A stretch of DNA of 30,116 nucleotides from an uncultured Lachnospiraceae bacterium (GCA_910587105.1 CAJUMB010000044.1:1-30116), one strand, 5' to 3'. Numbered from the stretch's first letter, positions 7,676-15,635 are shown. Notes: generated by a model from the sequence alone, not told the origin. Program-made: numbers and translations.

Positions 7676-8336
7676 CCTCCTGGCCAGCCGTGGCATCATC
7701 AGCAGGACTCCAACTTTCGGGATAGCGGGTAATGATGAAAGTAGAGTCCATAACTTCATCTCTACTAATCGTGCGTCCCCAATGAACGGATTTGTTGTAA
7801 TTGCCTTCTGCAACGACCACACCTGCCTCGCTTTTCTGCAGTACAATTACGAAATGGGAGCCGCCGTTGGTGCGCAGGATGTCACCGACTCTTATGTCCT
7901 CGAACGAAAACTTGCCTCGGTCTGTTGCTCTTGCACGCCAGTCGCCAAAGGCTGCATCGCTGAGGATAAAAACAAAAGCGGCGCAGCCCACCCCATTGTC
8001 GCTGTTTTTCACCGCTCCGCCTTTCCAGCGGTAAGTGGGTGCCACACAATTGGGCCCGGTTCCATAGGGTGTAAAATTAGTCCAAGTCATTCCTTCGGGA
8101 TATTCCTTCTTGAGAGCAATCATCTTCTCATAGGCGTCTTGATAAGTTGCTGGACCGTTAGTTCCCGTTTCAGCCGCCGTGGCATTCGGCTGTTCATCCG
8201 TGGCGGCTTCTGTGACCACAGCCTGGTTGTTTGGCTCATTGGGTTCTGCCATTGCCGTTGCGCCCATGGTGGAGAACGGTATGGTGAAGGCAGTCAATAG
8301 CGATATCACCAATTTCGCCCTGTTTTTCAGTTTCAT
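7659..8336 (-). CDS. Secreted cysteine-peptidase-like domain; N-terminal part of the frameshifted surface protein
   Basis: This 225-codon frame holds a signal peptide (1-30, basic start, hydrophobic core, AMA cleavage site) and a papain-like domain of the CHAP/NlpC-P60 kind. It has GVGCAAF with probable nucleophile Cys118, a VGDILR strand, GSHFVIVL with His161, and an AEGNYNKSVHWGR segment. That layout is usual for peptidoglycan-cleaving or transglutaminase-like exported enzymes. The frame stops at 7659, only about 15 codons after the domain, and the leucine-rich repeats continue directly in the +1 frame, so it is one gene with a one-base change near 7662-7680. GGAGGGAGTT (complement of 8343-8353) is a strong ribosome binding site for the ATG at 8336. 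A mutation or a sequencing error would both fit. Confidence 0.85.
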   Translation of the reverse strand: MKLKNRAKLVISLLTAFTIPFSTMGATAMAEPNEPNNQAVVTEAATDEQPNATAAETGTNGPATYQDAYEKMIALKKEYPEGMTWTNFTPYGTGPNCVAPTYRWKGGAVKNSDNGVGCAAFVFILSDAAFGDWRARATDRGKFSFEDIRVGDILRTNGGSHFVIVLQKSEAGVVVAEGNYNKSVHWGRTISRDEVMDSTFIITRYPESWSPADDATAGQEAANGR

Positions 8337-8355
8337 AATAAACTCCCTCCTTCCT

Positions 8356-8489
8356 TAAGGGGCAGATTGACCCTGTGATAGGGCCGTTTGGGTTGCGTTC
8401 TCTTGCGAGAACAGTTAATAGCTGCTGATACCACGGGTATAAAAAGCCGTGATATGCGGGAATTTGCGGTTTATAACCGCAAATGGTAC
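8356..8489 (-). promoter_or_regulatory. Hairpin-rich 5' leader of the surface-protein gene
   Basis: Between the promoter at 8496 and the start codon lie four inverted repeats: TTTGCGGTT/AACCGCAAA (8463-8483, extendable to a 10-bp stem), CACGG/CCGTG (about 8432-8451), GTTCTC/GAGAAC (8397-8412) and CCCT/AGGG (about 8371-8383). None has a T-run on the minus strand, so they are not classical terminators. They may stabilise or regulate the leader, or help end radA transcription. Confidence 0.5.
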
Positions 8490-8495
8490 TGCTAT

Positions 8496-8524
8496 ATTAT
8501 ACCGTGTCTTTCCAGGAAAATCAA
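8496..8524 (-). promoter_or_regulatory. Sigma-70-type promoter of the surface-protein gene
   Basis: On the minus strand TTGATT (8519-8524), an exact 17-bp spacer and TATAAT (8496-8501). The -35 box overlaps the radA stop codon (8521-8523), so the gene has its own promoter despite following radA on the same strand. Confidence 0.7.
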
Positions 8525-9930
8525 GAATATGTAAAGTCTGACGGCATGTGAGGAGAGCCGCCGTTACTGCGGCCAAGACCCATGACTTCTCTCAGACTGC
8601 TGACGCCCAGGAGACGTATGCCTTTGACGCCTTCCAGCGTTTTCAGAGACACTTTCGGCAGAATGACAGTGCGAAATCCAAGCTTTTTCGCTTCTGCCAC
8701 CCGTTGCTCGGACATATTCACAGCCCGGATTTCTCCGCTTAAGCCCACTTCGCCAAAGGCGATTACATGGTCTGGTATGGCCCTGTTTTGGTGGCTGGAG
8801 ATGACTGCCAGAACGATACCTAAGTCGATGGCGGGTTCGCTGATTTTGATTCCACCGGCAATGTTCACATAGGCGTCACAGTTAGACAGGTGCATGCCCA
8901 GCCGCTTTTCCAGCACAGCCATCAGCAGATTGACCCGGTTAAAGTCGGTTCCGGCGGCAGTTCTTCTGGGAATTCCGAAATTGGTATTACACACAAGTGC
9001 CTGTATCTCAATCAGAATGGGGCGGGTTCCCTCCATGGAGCATGCCACAATGGAGCCGGAGGCGTCCTCAGGTCTGCCGTCCAGGAGGAATTCCGATGGA
9101 TTTTTCACTTCCTCCAGTCCGCTTTCCCGCATCTCAAACACGCCGATCTCGTTGGTGGAGCCGAAGCGGTTTTTTACGGCTCTTAAAATGCGGTAGGAAG
9201 CGTGTCTGTCCCCCTCAAAGTAGAGGACCGTGTCCACCATATGTTCCAGCACCCGGGGGCCGGCTACATTTCCTTCTTTTGTCACGTGTCCCACAATGAA
9301 TATGGTCACACCCTTACCTTTTGCAGTCTGCAGAAGAACGCTGGTGGACTCCCGCACCTGGGATACACTGCCGGGCGGAGATGAAACTTCTTCATTATAT
9401 AATGTCTGGATCGAATCAATGATCACCAGCTGCGGCGCCTGGTTCTCAATGACATGTTCGATCATCTGCAGGTTGGTCTCGCATAAAAGCAGAAGGTCAT
9501 CGGTGAAATCACCGATTCTCCTGGCCCGCAGTTTGATCTGCCGCAGGGATTCTTCTCCGGATATATAAAGGGCCTTTATATGTTTTTGGGACAGATACCG
9601 GCACATCTGTAAAAGCAGTGTGGATTTTCCGATGCCGGGGTCACCGCCCACCAGCACCAGGGAGCCCTGTACGATTCCGCCCCCCAGTACCCGGTCCAGT
9701 TCTTCCAGTCCGCTGCCAAGCCGGGTGTCCTCCTGGATATCAATCTGATTCAGGCTGACGGGTTTGTTTTCTGTTTTTCTGACAGTGGAGCCTCTGCCGG
9801 AGGTTTTGGGAAGAACGGTTTCCTCCACAAATGTATTCCATTCCTTACAGCCAGGGCATTGACCCATCCACTTGGCAGATTCATAGCCGCAGTTCTGGCA
9901 GAAAAACACGGTTTTTTTCGCTTTTGCCAT
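8521..9930 (-). CDS. radA: DNA repair protein RadA/Sms
   Basis: RecA-related, DnaB-like ATPase that drives branch migration of recombination intermediates. The 469-residue length is normal. It has a C4 zinc finger (Cys11, 14, 25, 28), Walker A GGDPGIGKST (95-104), Walker B LVIIDS (168-173), the RadA-specific KNRFG motif (253-257) and a C-terminal Lon-like domain from about 290. ATG at 9930 is preceded by an AGAAAGGAAA ribosome binding site. In many Firmicutes radA follows clpC; here it is a single minus-strand gene bounded by its own upstream space and the promoter of the next gene. Confidence 0.97.
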   Translation of the reverse strand: MAKAKKTVFFCQNCGYESAKWMGQCPGCKEWNTFVEETVLPKTSGRGSTVRKTENKPVSLNQIDIQEDTRLGSGLEELDRVLGGGIVQGSLVLVGGDPGIGKSTLLLQMCRYLSQKHIKALYISGEESLRQIKLRARRIGDFTDDLLLLCETNLQMIEHVIENQAPQLVIIDSIQTLYNEEVSSPPGSVSQVRESTSVLLQTAKGKGVTIFIVGHVTKEGNVAGPRVLEHMVDTVLYFEGDRHASYRILRAVKNRFGSTNEIGVFEMRESGLEEVKNPSEFLLDGRPEDASGSIVACSMEGTRPILIEIQALVCNTNFGIPRRTAAGTDFNRVNLLMAVLEKRLGMHLSNCDAYVNIAGGIKISEPAIDLGIVLAVISSHQNRAIPDHVIAFGEVGLSGEIRAVNMSEQRVAEAKKLGFRTVILPKVSLKTLEGVKGIRLLGVSSLREVMGLGRSNGGSPHMPSDFTYS

Positions 9931-10006
9931 GAATTGTTTCCTTTCTGAACAGTCAGATGTACAATTGTAAAACTCTCATCTAATCTGTAAACATTCAAAC
10001 AAAGAG

Positions 10007-10032
10007 GGGGTGTTACAAATCTGTAACACCCC
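10007..10032 (-). terminator. Rho-independent terminator after the small conserved gene
   Basis: Perfect 11-bp stem GGGGTGTTACA/TGTAACACCCC with a 4-base loop, 19 bases after the stop at 10051. On the minus strand it is followed by CTCTTTGTTT, an imperfect T-tract. Confidence 0.7.
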
Positions 10033-10050
10033 GTTATTTTCAAATACGGT

Positions 10051-10464
10051 TTACAATTTCACAATTTTAATCCTGGCTGTGGCTCCGTCTTCCAGCTGCG
10101 CACTGAAAGAAAGCTTTCCGCCCAGATTCGTCTTCATTTTTCCGATACTTTCCTGGTTGATAAAGATTTCATAATCCATGTTTTCTTCCAATTCAACAGT
10201 GATTTGTGTGTCTTCATAGCCTTCTACCTGGAAATCCATGCTGCCGTCTGTCTGTTCCAGCTCAAATACCGCCGTTCCAGGAACAGATTCGTAGACAAAA
10301 ACACCATTTCTCTCTAATTTTGTGATTTCTTTAAAAGTCTTCACTTTATACATATCACCCTGGTGTTCAAAGTCTGATAATTTTGACTTGGCAGGCAATT
10401 CAAAATTTCCAAAACTGATACTCCCATTACCCTCTGTGCGTATTAATTCTTTTACTACTGCCAT
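10051..10464 (-). CDS. Conserved small acidic protein of unknown function
   Basis: Reads as 137 residues from the ATG at 10464, chosen because GGGAGGA lies seven bases upstream; an in-frame ATG at 10524 has no such site and would add a low-complexity Thr run. It has no signal peptide or membrane segment, so it is cytoplasmic, and its alternating pattern suggests an all-beta fold. I recall similar Lachnospiraceae proteins labelled endosialidase, but I see no catalytic motif supporting that and would not use the name. It is divergent from the RNase H gene and ends at a good terminator, so it is a single-gene unit. Confidence 0.8.
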   Translation of the reverse strand: MAVVKELIRTEGNGSISFGNFELPAKSKLSDFEHQGDMYKVKTFKEITKLERNGVFVYESVPGTAVFELEQTDGSMDFQVEGYEDTQITVELEENMDYEIFINQESIGKMKTNLGGKLSFSAQLEDGATARIKIVKL

Positions 10465-10647
10465 CTCGCATCCTCCCACGGTTATATCTGTTGTAGTAGT
10501 TGTTTGGTTTTGTGACAAATACAACTTATATGAGTTATTATATAATACTTTTTGCCAAGATACCAGTAGATAAAAAAATTTAATATCTTTTTTATAGTTT
10601 GTTTTAATGATACAATGTTACGATAGAATGAAGGAGGAGCGAAACAA

Positions 10648-11253
10648 ATGGCCAAAAAAGTATATGCGGTTTTAAAAGGACGCCGTCCCGGCATTTATCA
10701 CACATGGACCCAGTGCCAGGAGCAGATTCACGGGTTTTCGGGTGCTCAGTACAAAAGTTTTCCCACGCTTGCCCAGGCAGAAGCGTACATGAATGGAGGA
10801 AAATCAGGCCAGGATGCAGGTGGTGAAGAAGTCCGGACAGAGGCAGCAGCCTATGTGGATGGCAGTTACCAGGCGGAAACCGGAAAGTTTTCCTGCGGAG
10901 TGGTATTCTTTCACAAGGGAATAGAAGAACATTTTTCCCAATTATATGATGACTGTGAGCTGGCACAGATGCACAATGTGGCGGGAGAAATTATGGGTTC
11001 CCGAAAAGCTATCGAGTATTGTCTGGATCAGGGGATAAAAAGTGTGACAATTTACCATGATTATGAGGGAATAGCAAAGTGGTGTACTGGGGAGTGGCAG
11101 GCGAAGAAGGCCGGAACCAGAGCATACAAAGATTTCTATGACCAGGCAAAAGAAAAAGTGGAGATTCATTTTATAAAAGTAAAAGGACATTCCGGGGATC
11201 AATACAATGACTTGGCAGATCAGCTTGCCAGAGAGGCTTTTCTCGCGAAATAA
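10648..11253 (+). CDS. rnhA: Ribonuclease H type 1 with N-terminal hybrid-binding domain
   Basis: Cleaves the RNA strand of RNA-DNA hybrids. The N-terminal 45 residues (KVYAVLKGRRPGIYHTW, then YKSFPTLAQAEAY) are the RNase H-like/viroplasmin hybrid-binding domain found in eukaryotic RNase H1 and many Firmicutes. The catalytic domain has Asp71 (VDGSY), Glu114 (VAGEIMG), Asp138 (YHDYEGI), His181 (KGHSGD) and Asp188 (YNDLAD), a full active site. The 201-residue length fits. An AAGGAGGAG site precedes the ATG. TACAAT at 10611-10616 is a possible -10 box, but the -35 is poor. Confidence 0.95.
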   Translation: MAKKVYAVLKGRRPGIYHTWTQCQEQIHGFSGAQYKSFPTLAQAEAYMNGGKSGQDAGGEEVRTEAAAYVDGSYQAETGKFSCGVVFFHKGIEEHFSQLYDDCELAQMHNVAGEIMGSRKAIEYCLDQGIKSVTIYHDYEGIAKWCTGEWQAKKAGTRAYKDFYDQAKEKVEIHFIKVKGHSGDQYNDLADQLAREAFLAK

Positions 11254-11263
11254 AAATAAGAAG

Positions 11264-11417
11264 AGTCACAAGACCATATTTTCAATAGCCACTGCGCCGG
11301 GAGGAATTTGCCGGCGCATGCAGATGTCTGATATTGTCAGGCTTCTCAAACATATTCAAAAAACCGTGAATATACTCATACATTGCTTGTGACTATGAAG
11401 GACGAAGTCCTGAATAG
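11264..11417 (+). ncRNA. Candidate structured RNA in a gene-free gap
   Basis: The 256-bp gap between two convergent genes contains a nested set of inverted repeats. AGTCACAAG (11264-11272) pairs perfectly with CTTGTGACT (11386-11394). Inside lie hairpins TGCGCCGG/CCGGCGCA (11293-11318), GTCTGA/TCAGGC (11326-11342) and ATATTCA/TGAATAT (11352-11373), giving a cloverleaf-like plan. Directly after comes CTAT-GA-AGGAC/GTCCT-GA-ATAG (11393-11417), whose facing GA pairs could form tandem sheared G-A pairs. I recognise no known RNA family. It could also be a small inverted-repeat element or readthrough structure after rnhA. Strand is assumed. Confidence 0.35.
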
Positions 11418-11509
11418 TTGTATTTATTATATACAAAAATTCGGTAAATTACAAGTCATTATCTAAAAAATATTTGCTAAATATTACAGTTCAGTTATAT
11501 TCTTCGATT

Positions 11510-12331
11510 TCAGTCCGCTATGGCTTCTTTCAACACCCGGATGTCCTCTCTCATAATTTCAAAATAATCCGAATTCAGATGTCTCATAGGGGCCAATTCA
11601 TATAAATTTTCCAAAATCAGCCATCCATCATAATTTTGCTCTGATAAATATTTGATAGAACCATAGAAGTCAGCCACTCCAGTCCCCAGCACGGCATTGG
11701 CGATACAGCCTTCGGTGCTGTCCTTTACGTGAAGCTGTTTTCCCATATAAGGATAAATCTCTTTTAACACATCAGTCTGTCTATAATCTGTAAAATAAGT
11801 AAAATTGTCACTGTCATAGAACAGGGTAAAGTTGCGGCGGTCCACCATCTGTGTCAGCTGAATCTGCTTTTGGGGGCTTAATGGGCATTCGCAGGAAATC
11901 TCGATTCCCTTCTCTCCGGCGTAATCACACAGATAGCGGTATCGTTCTGCTGTCTGCTCCAGTTTTTCCTCTGTATCAGCCAGGCTGGCGTTGAAGTTAG
12001 AGAAGAATACCATAGGAATCTTCATATAGGCCGCTGAATCCACCGCTTTTGTCACCCAGTACTGGACGGTGTCATACAGGGGGTCTCCTTTCGGTGTATA
12101 AAAAGGAATGTTATCCCCGTCGCTGCAGCCAATGTTCGGATAAGCAATGGCGTATTTCTGCTGGGCTTCCAGGTATAAATCCATAATCTTCTTCTGGCTC
12201 AGAGCCCAGCCGTGTTCACAGGAGCCGAATTCCAGCGACATTCCGTCCAGCCCCATCTCGGATACAATCTGCGGCGCGAATACACCTGTTCCCGGAACAC
12301 AGAAATTACAAATTCCCAGTTTTACATTCAT
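11510..12331 (-). CDS. Sugar isomerase/epimerase-like TIM barrel protein
   Basis: 273-residue protein of the xylose isomerase-like TIM barrel superfamily, which interconverts keto-sugars and inososes using a divalent metal. Likely metal ligands in order are Glu148 (SCECP), Asp173 or Asp175 (FYDSDNF), His201 (LHVKDS) and Glu241 (LILENL). AP-endonuclease-like, IolE-like and IolI-like enzymes share this fold, so the substrate is open. The IolO-type gene on the opposite strand is only distantly similar. The two genes are divergent over a 237-bp AT-rich region and probably share regulation, which suggests a role in the same inositol or sugar-acid pathway. Confidence 0.8.
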   Translation of the reverse strand: MNVKLGICNFCVPGTGVFAPQIVSEMGLDGMSLEFGSCEHGWALSQKKIMDLYLEAQQKYAIAYPNIGCSDGDNIPFYTPKGDPLYDTVQYWVTKAVDSAAYMKIPMVFFSNFNASLADTEEKLEQTAERYRYLCDYAGEKGIEISCECPLSPQKQIQLTQMVDRRNFTLFYDSDNFTYFTDYRQTDVLKEIYPYMGKQLHVKDSTEGCIANAVLGTGVADFYGSIKYLSEQNYDGWLILENLYELAPMRHLNSDYFEIMREDIRVLKEAIAD

Positions 12332-12443
12332 AATGTTGCTCCTTTCGCGTTTCTTTTTCTGTAAATTATAAAGGAATATGAGGAAAAAAGATACCCATCA
12401 AAATTATGAGTGCAAGAATTGAAAAGTTTATATCAAAATCCAT

Positions 12444-12515
12444 TGAAAAAAGAAATTTTCATGAAAAACACAAGCAATATATCTATAGTTTGAAAATAGT
12501 TATTGGGATTATAAT
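12444..12515 (+). promoter_or_regulatory. Promoter/operator region of the iolO operon
   Basis: The divergent gap 12332-12568 is AT-rich. TATAAT lies at 12510-12515, with only weak -35 candidates (AGTTTG at 17-bp spacing). Upstream, TGAAAA and TTTTCA form an inverted repeat (12444-12461), overlapping a TTTTCATGAAAA palindrome (12456-12467); these are possible regulator sites. On the minus strand TATAAT at 12365-12370 could serve the divergent gene. Confidence 0.4.
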
Positions 12516-12568
12516 AATAGCGTCATCAGGAATCGAACAAAAATTCCTGTTTGGGAGGAGGTGGTAAG

Positions 12569-13411
12569 GTGAAAAGGTGGGATTATGCAGTGTCCTCTGC
12601 GGACGATGCACCTGCTTCCGCACCGATTCTGCTGAAGGGTTCTATCTGTGAGAATCTGAAGAAAGCAGCAGAGCTTGGCTATCGGGCCATTGAAGTACAT
12701 ACTAGACCTGACGAGCAATTTGATTATGAGGCGATCCGTCAGACAGAGGCAGCCTATGGAGTAAAAGCCGCCATGATCATCACAGGCAGGCTGAACACAG
12801 AAGGAATGTGCAGTCTCATTGACGACAGGCCCTATGTGGTCGATGCAGCCATGAAAGGAATGCGGGATTATGTAGACATTGCCTGTGAAATGAAAGCAGA
12901 TCTGGTGATCGGATGGTTGAAAGGCAACGTTCCGGCTGGGGGAAACAGAGAAAAATATCTGAATCGTCTGGCAAGGAATCTGGAAATCCTCGCTGAATAT
13001 GCCAAAGGACGCAATGTAAAGCTGAATTTGGAAGTGATCAACCGCTATGAGGTGAATATTTTTACCACGGCTGATGAGATTATGGAATTTCTGGAGAAAT
13101 ATCAGATAGACAATTTATATGTACATTTAGATGCCTTTCATATGGGGATTGATGAATGTGACCCGGTGGAAGCGATTCGAAGATGTAAAGGGAAGATTGG
13201 ATATTTTCATCTGGCAGACAATTCCAGGCGGTATCCAGGAAGCGGTCAGTTTGACTTTACAAAAATCCTGAATGCCTTGGAAGAAGCAGGATATGAAGGG
13301 TATCTCTCTGTAGAATGTCTGCCCTGGCCCACAGAACTGGAAGCGGCCAAGCGGGCAATCGATTATATGCGGCAGATAGAATCTGGAGAGGAAATGAAAA
13401 TAACAGCTTAG
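12569..13411 (+). CDS. iolO: 5-keto-L-gluconate epimerase-like TIM barrel enzyme
   Basis: Predicted to epimerise 5-keto-L-gluconate to D-tagaturonate, the step after inositol-ring opening in the Thermotoga-type pathway. At 281 codons it has tagatose 3-epimerase-family ligands Glu155 (NLEVINR), Asp188 (HLDAFHM), His214 (FHLADNSR) and Glu249 (SVECLP). From memory it matches T. maritima IolO (TM0416) across its length: the N-terminal SxxDA...LKG, the PGxGxFDF loop and the VSVECLPxP-type end. I chose GTG at 12569, seven bases after GGGAGGAGG; upstream in-frame codons would translate the ribosome binding site. First gene of a four-gene operon. D-tagatose/D-psicose 3-epimerase is the alternative, but the neighbours favour IolO. 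Confidence 0.83.
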   Translation: MKRWDYAVSSADDAPASAPILLKGSICENLKKAAELGYRAIEVHTRPDEQFDYEAIRQTEAAYGVKAAMIITGRLNTEGMCSLIDDRPYVVDAAMKGMRDYVDIACEMKADLVIGWLKGNVPAGGNREKYLNRLARNLEILAEYAKGRNVKLNLEVINRYEVNIFTTADEIMEFLEKYQIDNLYVHLDAFHMGIDECDPVEAIRRCKGKIGYFHLADNSRRYPGSGQFDFTKILNALEEAGYEGYLSVECLPWPTELEAAKRAIDYMRQIESGEEMKITA

Positions 13412-13538
13412 ACTTAGCGCAATATCTGCGCCAAATTCGGTCAGCATAGCCCGAAAACGTAAGTTACTCGTAACAGTTAAAAGTACGGAACAGTTTTATG
13501 AAAAAGCAATGAAATGCAGATATAAGGAGGAAAAAACA

Positions 13539-14501
13539 ATGTCAAAATGGCAGATCCCGGCAACAGGCGGCAATATGGAAGCCCCCAATGGTATTTATTA
13601 CCAGAACATGACAAACAAAGAAGTGGCAGAGCGGCTGAAAAAGAATGATGTAATTCTGATTCCGGTGGGTTCCACAGAGAACCATGGACCATCGGCACCT
13701 TACGGGGAGGATACTTATCTGGATACCCGTCTGTGCGAACAGGTGGCAAAGGCCACAGGATGTACCGTAGCACAGCCCATCTGGTATGGCTCCCATCCCT
13801 ATCATCACCTGGGACAAAAAGGAACCATCATGATTCCGGAAGAAATTCTGGCTGATTATCTCTGCTATGTATTTGCCGGATTCTGGAATACAGGATTCCG
13901 CAAAATGATCGTAGTAAACGGACACGGACAGGATTATGTAATTCCGCTGGCTATCCATAAATTTGGGAAGAAATTCCAGGTTCCGGGAATTATTCTTTAC
14001 ACCCATTTCTGGAACTGCGCCAAAGAGCAGCTGGATACAAAGGAAGGCGGCGGCCCGTACGAGACACCCTTCATTCATGCAGACGAAGTAGAGCAGTCCT
14101 GGTGTCTGGGTCTGTTCCCCGAATTAATAAAGAGAGGGGATGAAGTGGAGACAAAAGCCTATCCGCTGCTTCCTCCGGGACATATCAATAACTCTGCAGA
14201 GCGGGGCACAGGTCCCATTAAATGGTACAATGCTTTCGGTTCCTGTGCAATGGAATGTATCGTACAGCCGGAAGGGGTAATTGGAAATCCAAAACTGGCA
14301 GATGCTGAGAAAGCACGTGCGGGAATCGAGCGCACACTGGATTATCTGGAAAAACTGGTAAACGATATTCTGGAAAAATATCCGGCAGGAGAGCTTCCGC
14401 CAATTGATATGATGACTCAGAGAAAACGTGAGGACATTGAAGCAGTAATCAAAGGACCCAACGAGCCAGGCGGACGTCATATCTACACACTTGCATATTA
14501 A
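13539..14501 (+). CDS. iolN: Creatininase-family hydrolase, 3-dehydro-scyllo-inosose hydrolase-like
   Basis: Predicted to open the ring of the diketo-inositol made by IolM, giving 5-keto-L-gluconate. The 320-residue protein has the creatininase metal motifs STENHGP (Glu47, His49), GEDT (Asp58), the SHPYHHLG loop (85-92), VNGHGQD (126-132) and HADEVE (His180, Glu183). True creatininases are shorter and lie beside creatinase; here the neighbours are iolO, two Zn dehydrogenases and sugar importers, so the IolN role is preferred. The start is ATG 13539, eight bases after AAGGAGG; an ATG ten codons earlier lacks a site. The 127-bp gap before it holds two small hairpins (GCGCA/TGCGC at 13417-13431, GTTAC/GTAAC at 13463-13474), perhaps lowering expression relative to iolO. 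Confidence 0.8.
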   Translation: MSKWQIPATGGNMEAPNGIYYQNMTNKEVAERLKKNDVILIPVGSTENHGPSAPYGEDTYLDTRLCEQVAKATGCTVAQPIWYGSHPYHHLGQKGTIMIPEEILADYLCYVFAGFWNTGFRKMIVVNGHGQDYVIPLAIHKFGKKFQVPGIILYTHFWNCAKEQLDTKEGGGPYETPFIHADEVEQSWCLGLFPELIKRGDEVETKAYPLLPPGHINNSAERGTGPIKWYNAFGSCAMECIVQPEGVIGNPKLADAEKARAGIERTLDYLEKLVNDILEKYPAGELPPIDMMTQRKREDIEAVIKGPNEPGGRHIYTLAY

Positions 14502-14576
14502 TATACTGCCTGCATGGGCAGCGCTTTCCGATAAACAAATATAAATTAAAGAATAAATCATTTGGAGGATAAAACG

Positions 14577-15635
14577 ATGAAATGTAAACAGGCATTTATG
14601 CATGGACCTTTTGATTTGAGAATTGAGGAAGTAGAGCTTCCCGATCTGAAACCCAATCAGGTATTGATTAAACTAAAAGCATGCGGCATCTGCGGATCAG
14701 ACGTGGAGTGCTATGAAGGGAAATCAGCAGAGGGACGTTATGACATCGCACCCTATACACCAGGCCATGAGTGGGCAGGACAGGTGGCTGAGATCGGAAG
14801 CACTGTTACTTCCCTGAAGCCAGGCGACAAAGTGGTAGGTGACTGCGTGCTTCCCTGCTTCAACTGTGCAAACTGTAAAGACGGAAAGATGCCCTCCGCA
14901 TGTTTAAATATGCGCGAAGTGGGATTCCGTCCGGATTCACCGGGAGGATTCGGGGAATACATGATTCTGGAAGAAGCTTATACCCACAAGATTCCCGATG
15001 ACTGGGATTATGAGCTGGGCGCATGGGTAGAGACTTTCAACGTGGGATACTGGGGCGTATGGGGCAATGGATGTGCTCCGGATGCTTCTGACGATGTGGC
15101 AATTATCGGCGGAGGCCCCATCGGACTTACTGCAGCTATGGTGTGTAAAACTGCAGGCGCACATGTAATTGTAATCGATCCTCTGGAAGAACGCCGGAAG
15201 AATGCTCTGGAATACGGTGCAGATGACGTGGTAGATCCCACAGCCGGGGATGTGGAACAGTTGGTGAAAGATCTCACAGACGGCAGAGGCGCCTCTGTAG
15301 TCATTGAATGCTCCGGAAATGATATCGGTATTGCGTCTCTGTTCGACATTGCTGGACACAGTGCCAGAGTGGGCGTGGTAGGCCATTCCATCGGAAGAAA
15401 AGTTCCGGTAGAGATCGGTAAAACTATTTGGAAAACCCTTCATATTGCAGGAAGCGGGGGAACAGACAAATGGTTCCCGAGAACCATTCGTTTTATGAGC
15501 AAGATTAAAGACCAGTATGATTTTGCAGCATTAAATACTCATCACTTTAACTTTAAAGACCTGGACAAAGCCATGGATATGGCATGCAATCACAAAGACA
15601 TTGCCCGCAAGGTTATGCTGACATTTGATGACTGA
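14577..15635 (+). CDS. Zinc-dependent medium-chain alcohol/polyol dehydrogenase, substrate unknown
   Basis: 352-residue sorbitol-dehydrogenase-like enzyme. Catalytic zinc ligands are Cys39 (GICGSD), His64-Glu65 (PGHEW) and probably Glu152; structural zinc cysteines are at 94, 97, 100 and 109; the NAD motif GGGPIG is at 178-183. GGAGG lies eight bases before the ATG. It sits between iolN and iolM, spaced 75 and 107 bases, so it is co-transcribed. The core pathway needs only one Zn dehydrogenase (IolM), so this one may reduce tagaturonate or 5-ketogluconate, or oxidise another inositol isomer. It is clearly a different subfamily from the downstream gene: shorter, and without the RGGGIRPG segment. 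Confidence 0.85.
   Translation: MKCKQAFMHGPFDLRIEEVELPDLKPNQVLIKLKACGICGSDVECYEGKSAEGRYDIAPYTPGHEWAGQVAEIGSTVTSLKPGDKVVGDCVLPCFNCANCKDGKMPSACLNMREVGFRPDSPGGFGEYMILEEAYTHKIPDDWDYELGAWVETFNVGYWGVWGNGCAPDASDDVAIIGGGPIGLTAAMVCKTAGAHVIVIDPLEERRKNALEYGADDVVDPTAGDVEQLVKDLTDGRGASVVIECSGNDIGIASLFDIAGHSARVGVVGHSIGRKVPVEIGKTIWKTLHIAGSGGTDKWFPRTIRFMSKIKDQYDFAALNTHHFNFKDLDKAMDMACNHKDIARKVMLTFDD

Noticed and set aside
5922..8300. Several long plus-strand open frames opposite the surface-protein gene
   Set aside because: They are antisense shadows of repetitive coding DNA; none has a good ribosome binding site or recognisable domain.
13539..14501. True creatinine amidohydrolase
   Set aside because: No creatinase or sarcosine genes nearby; sequence context and loops fit the inositol-pathway hydrolase.
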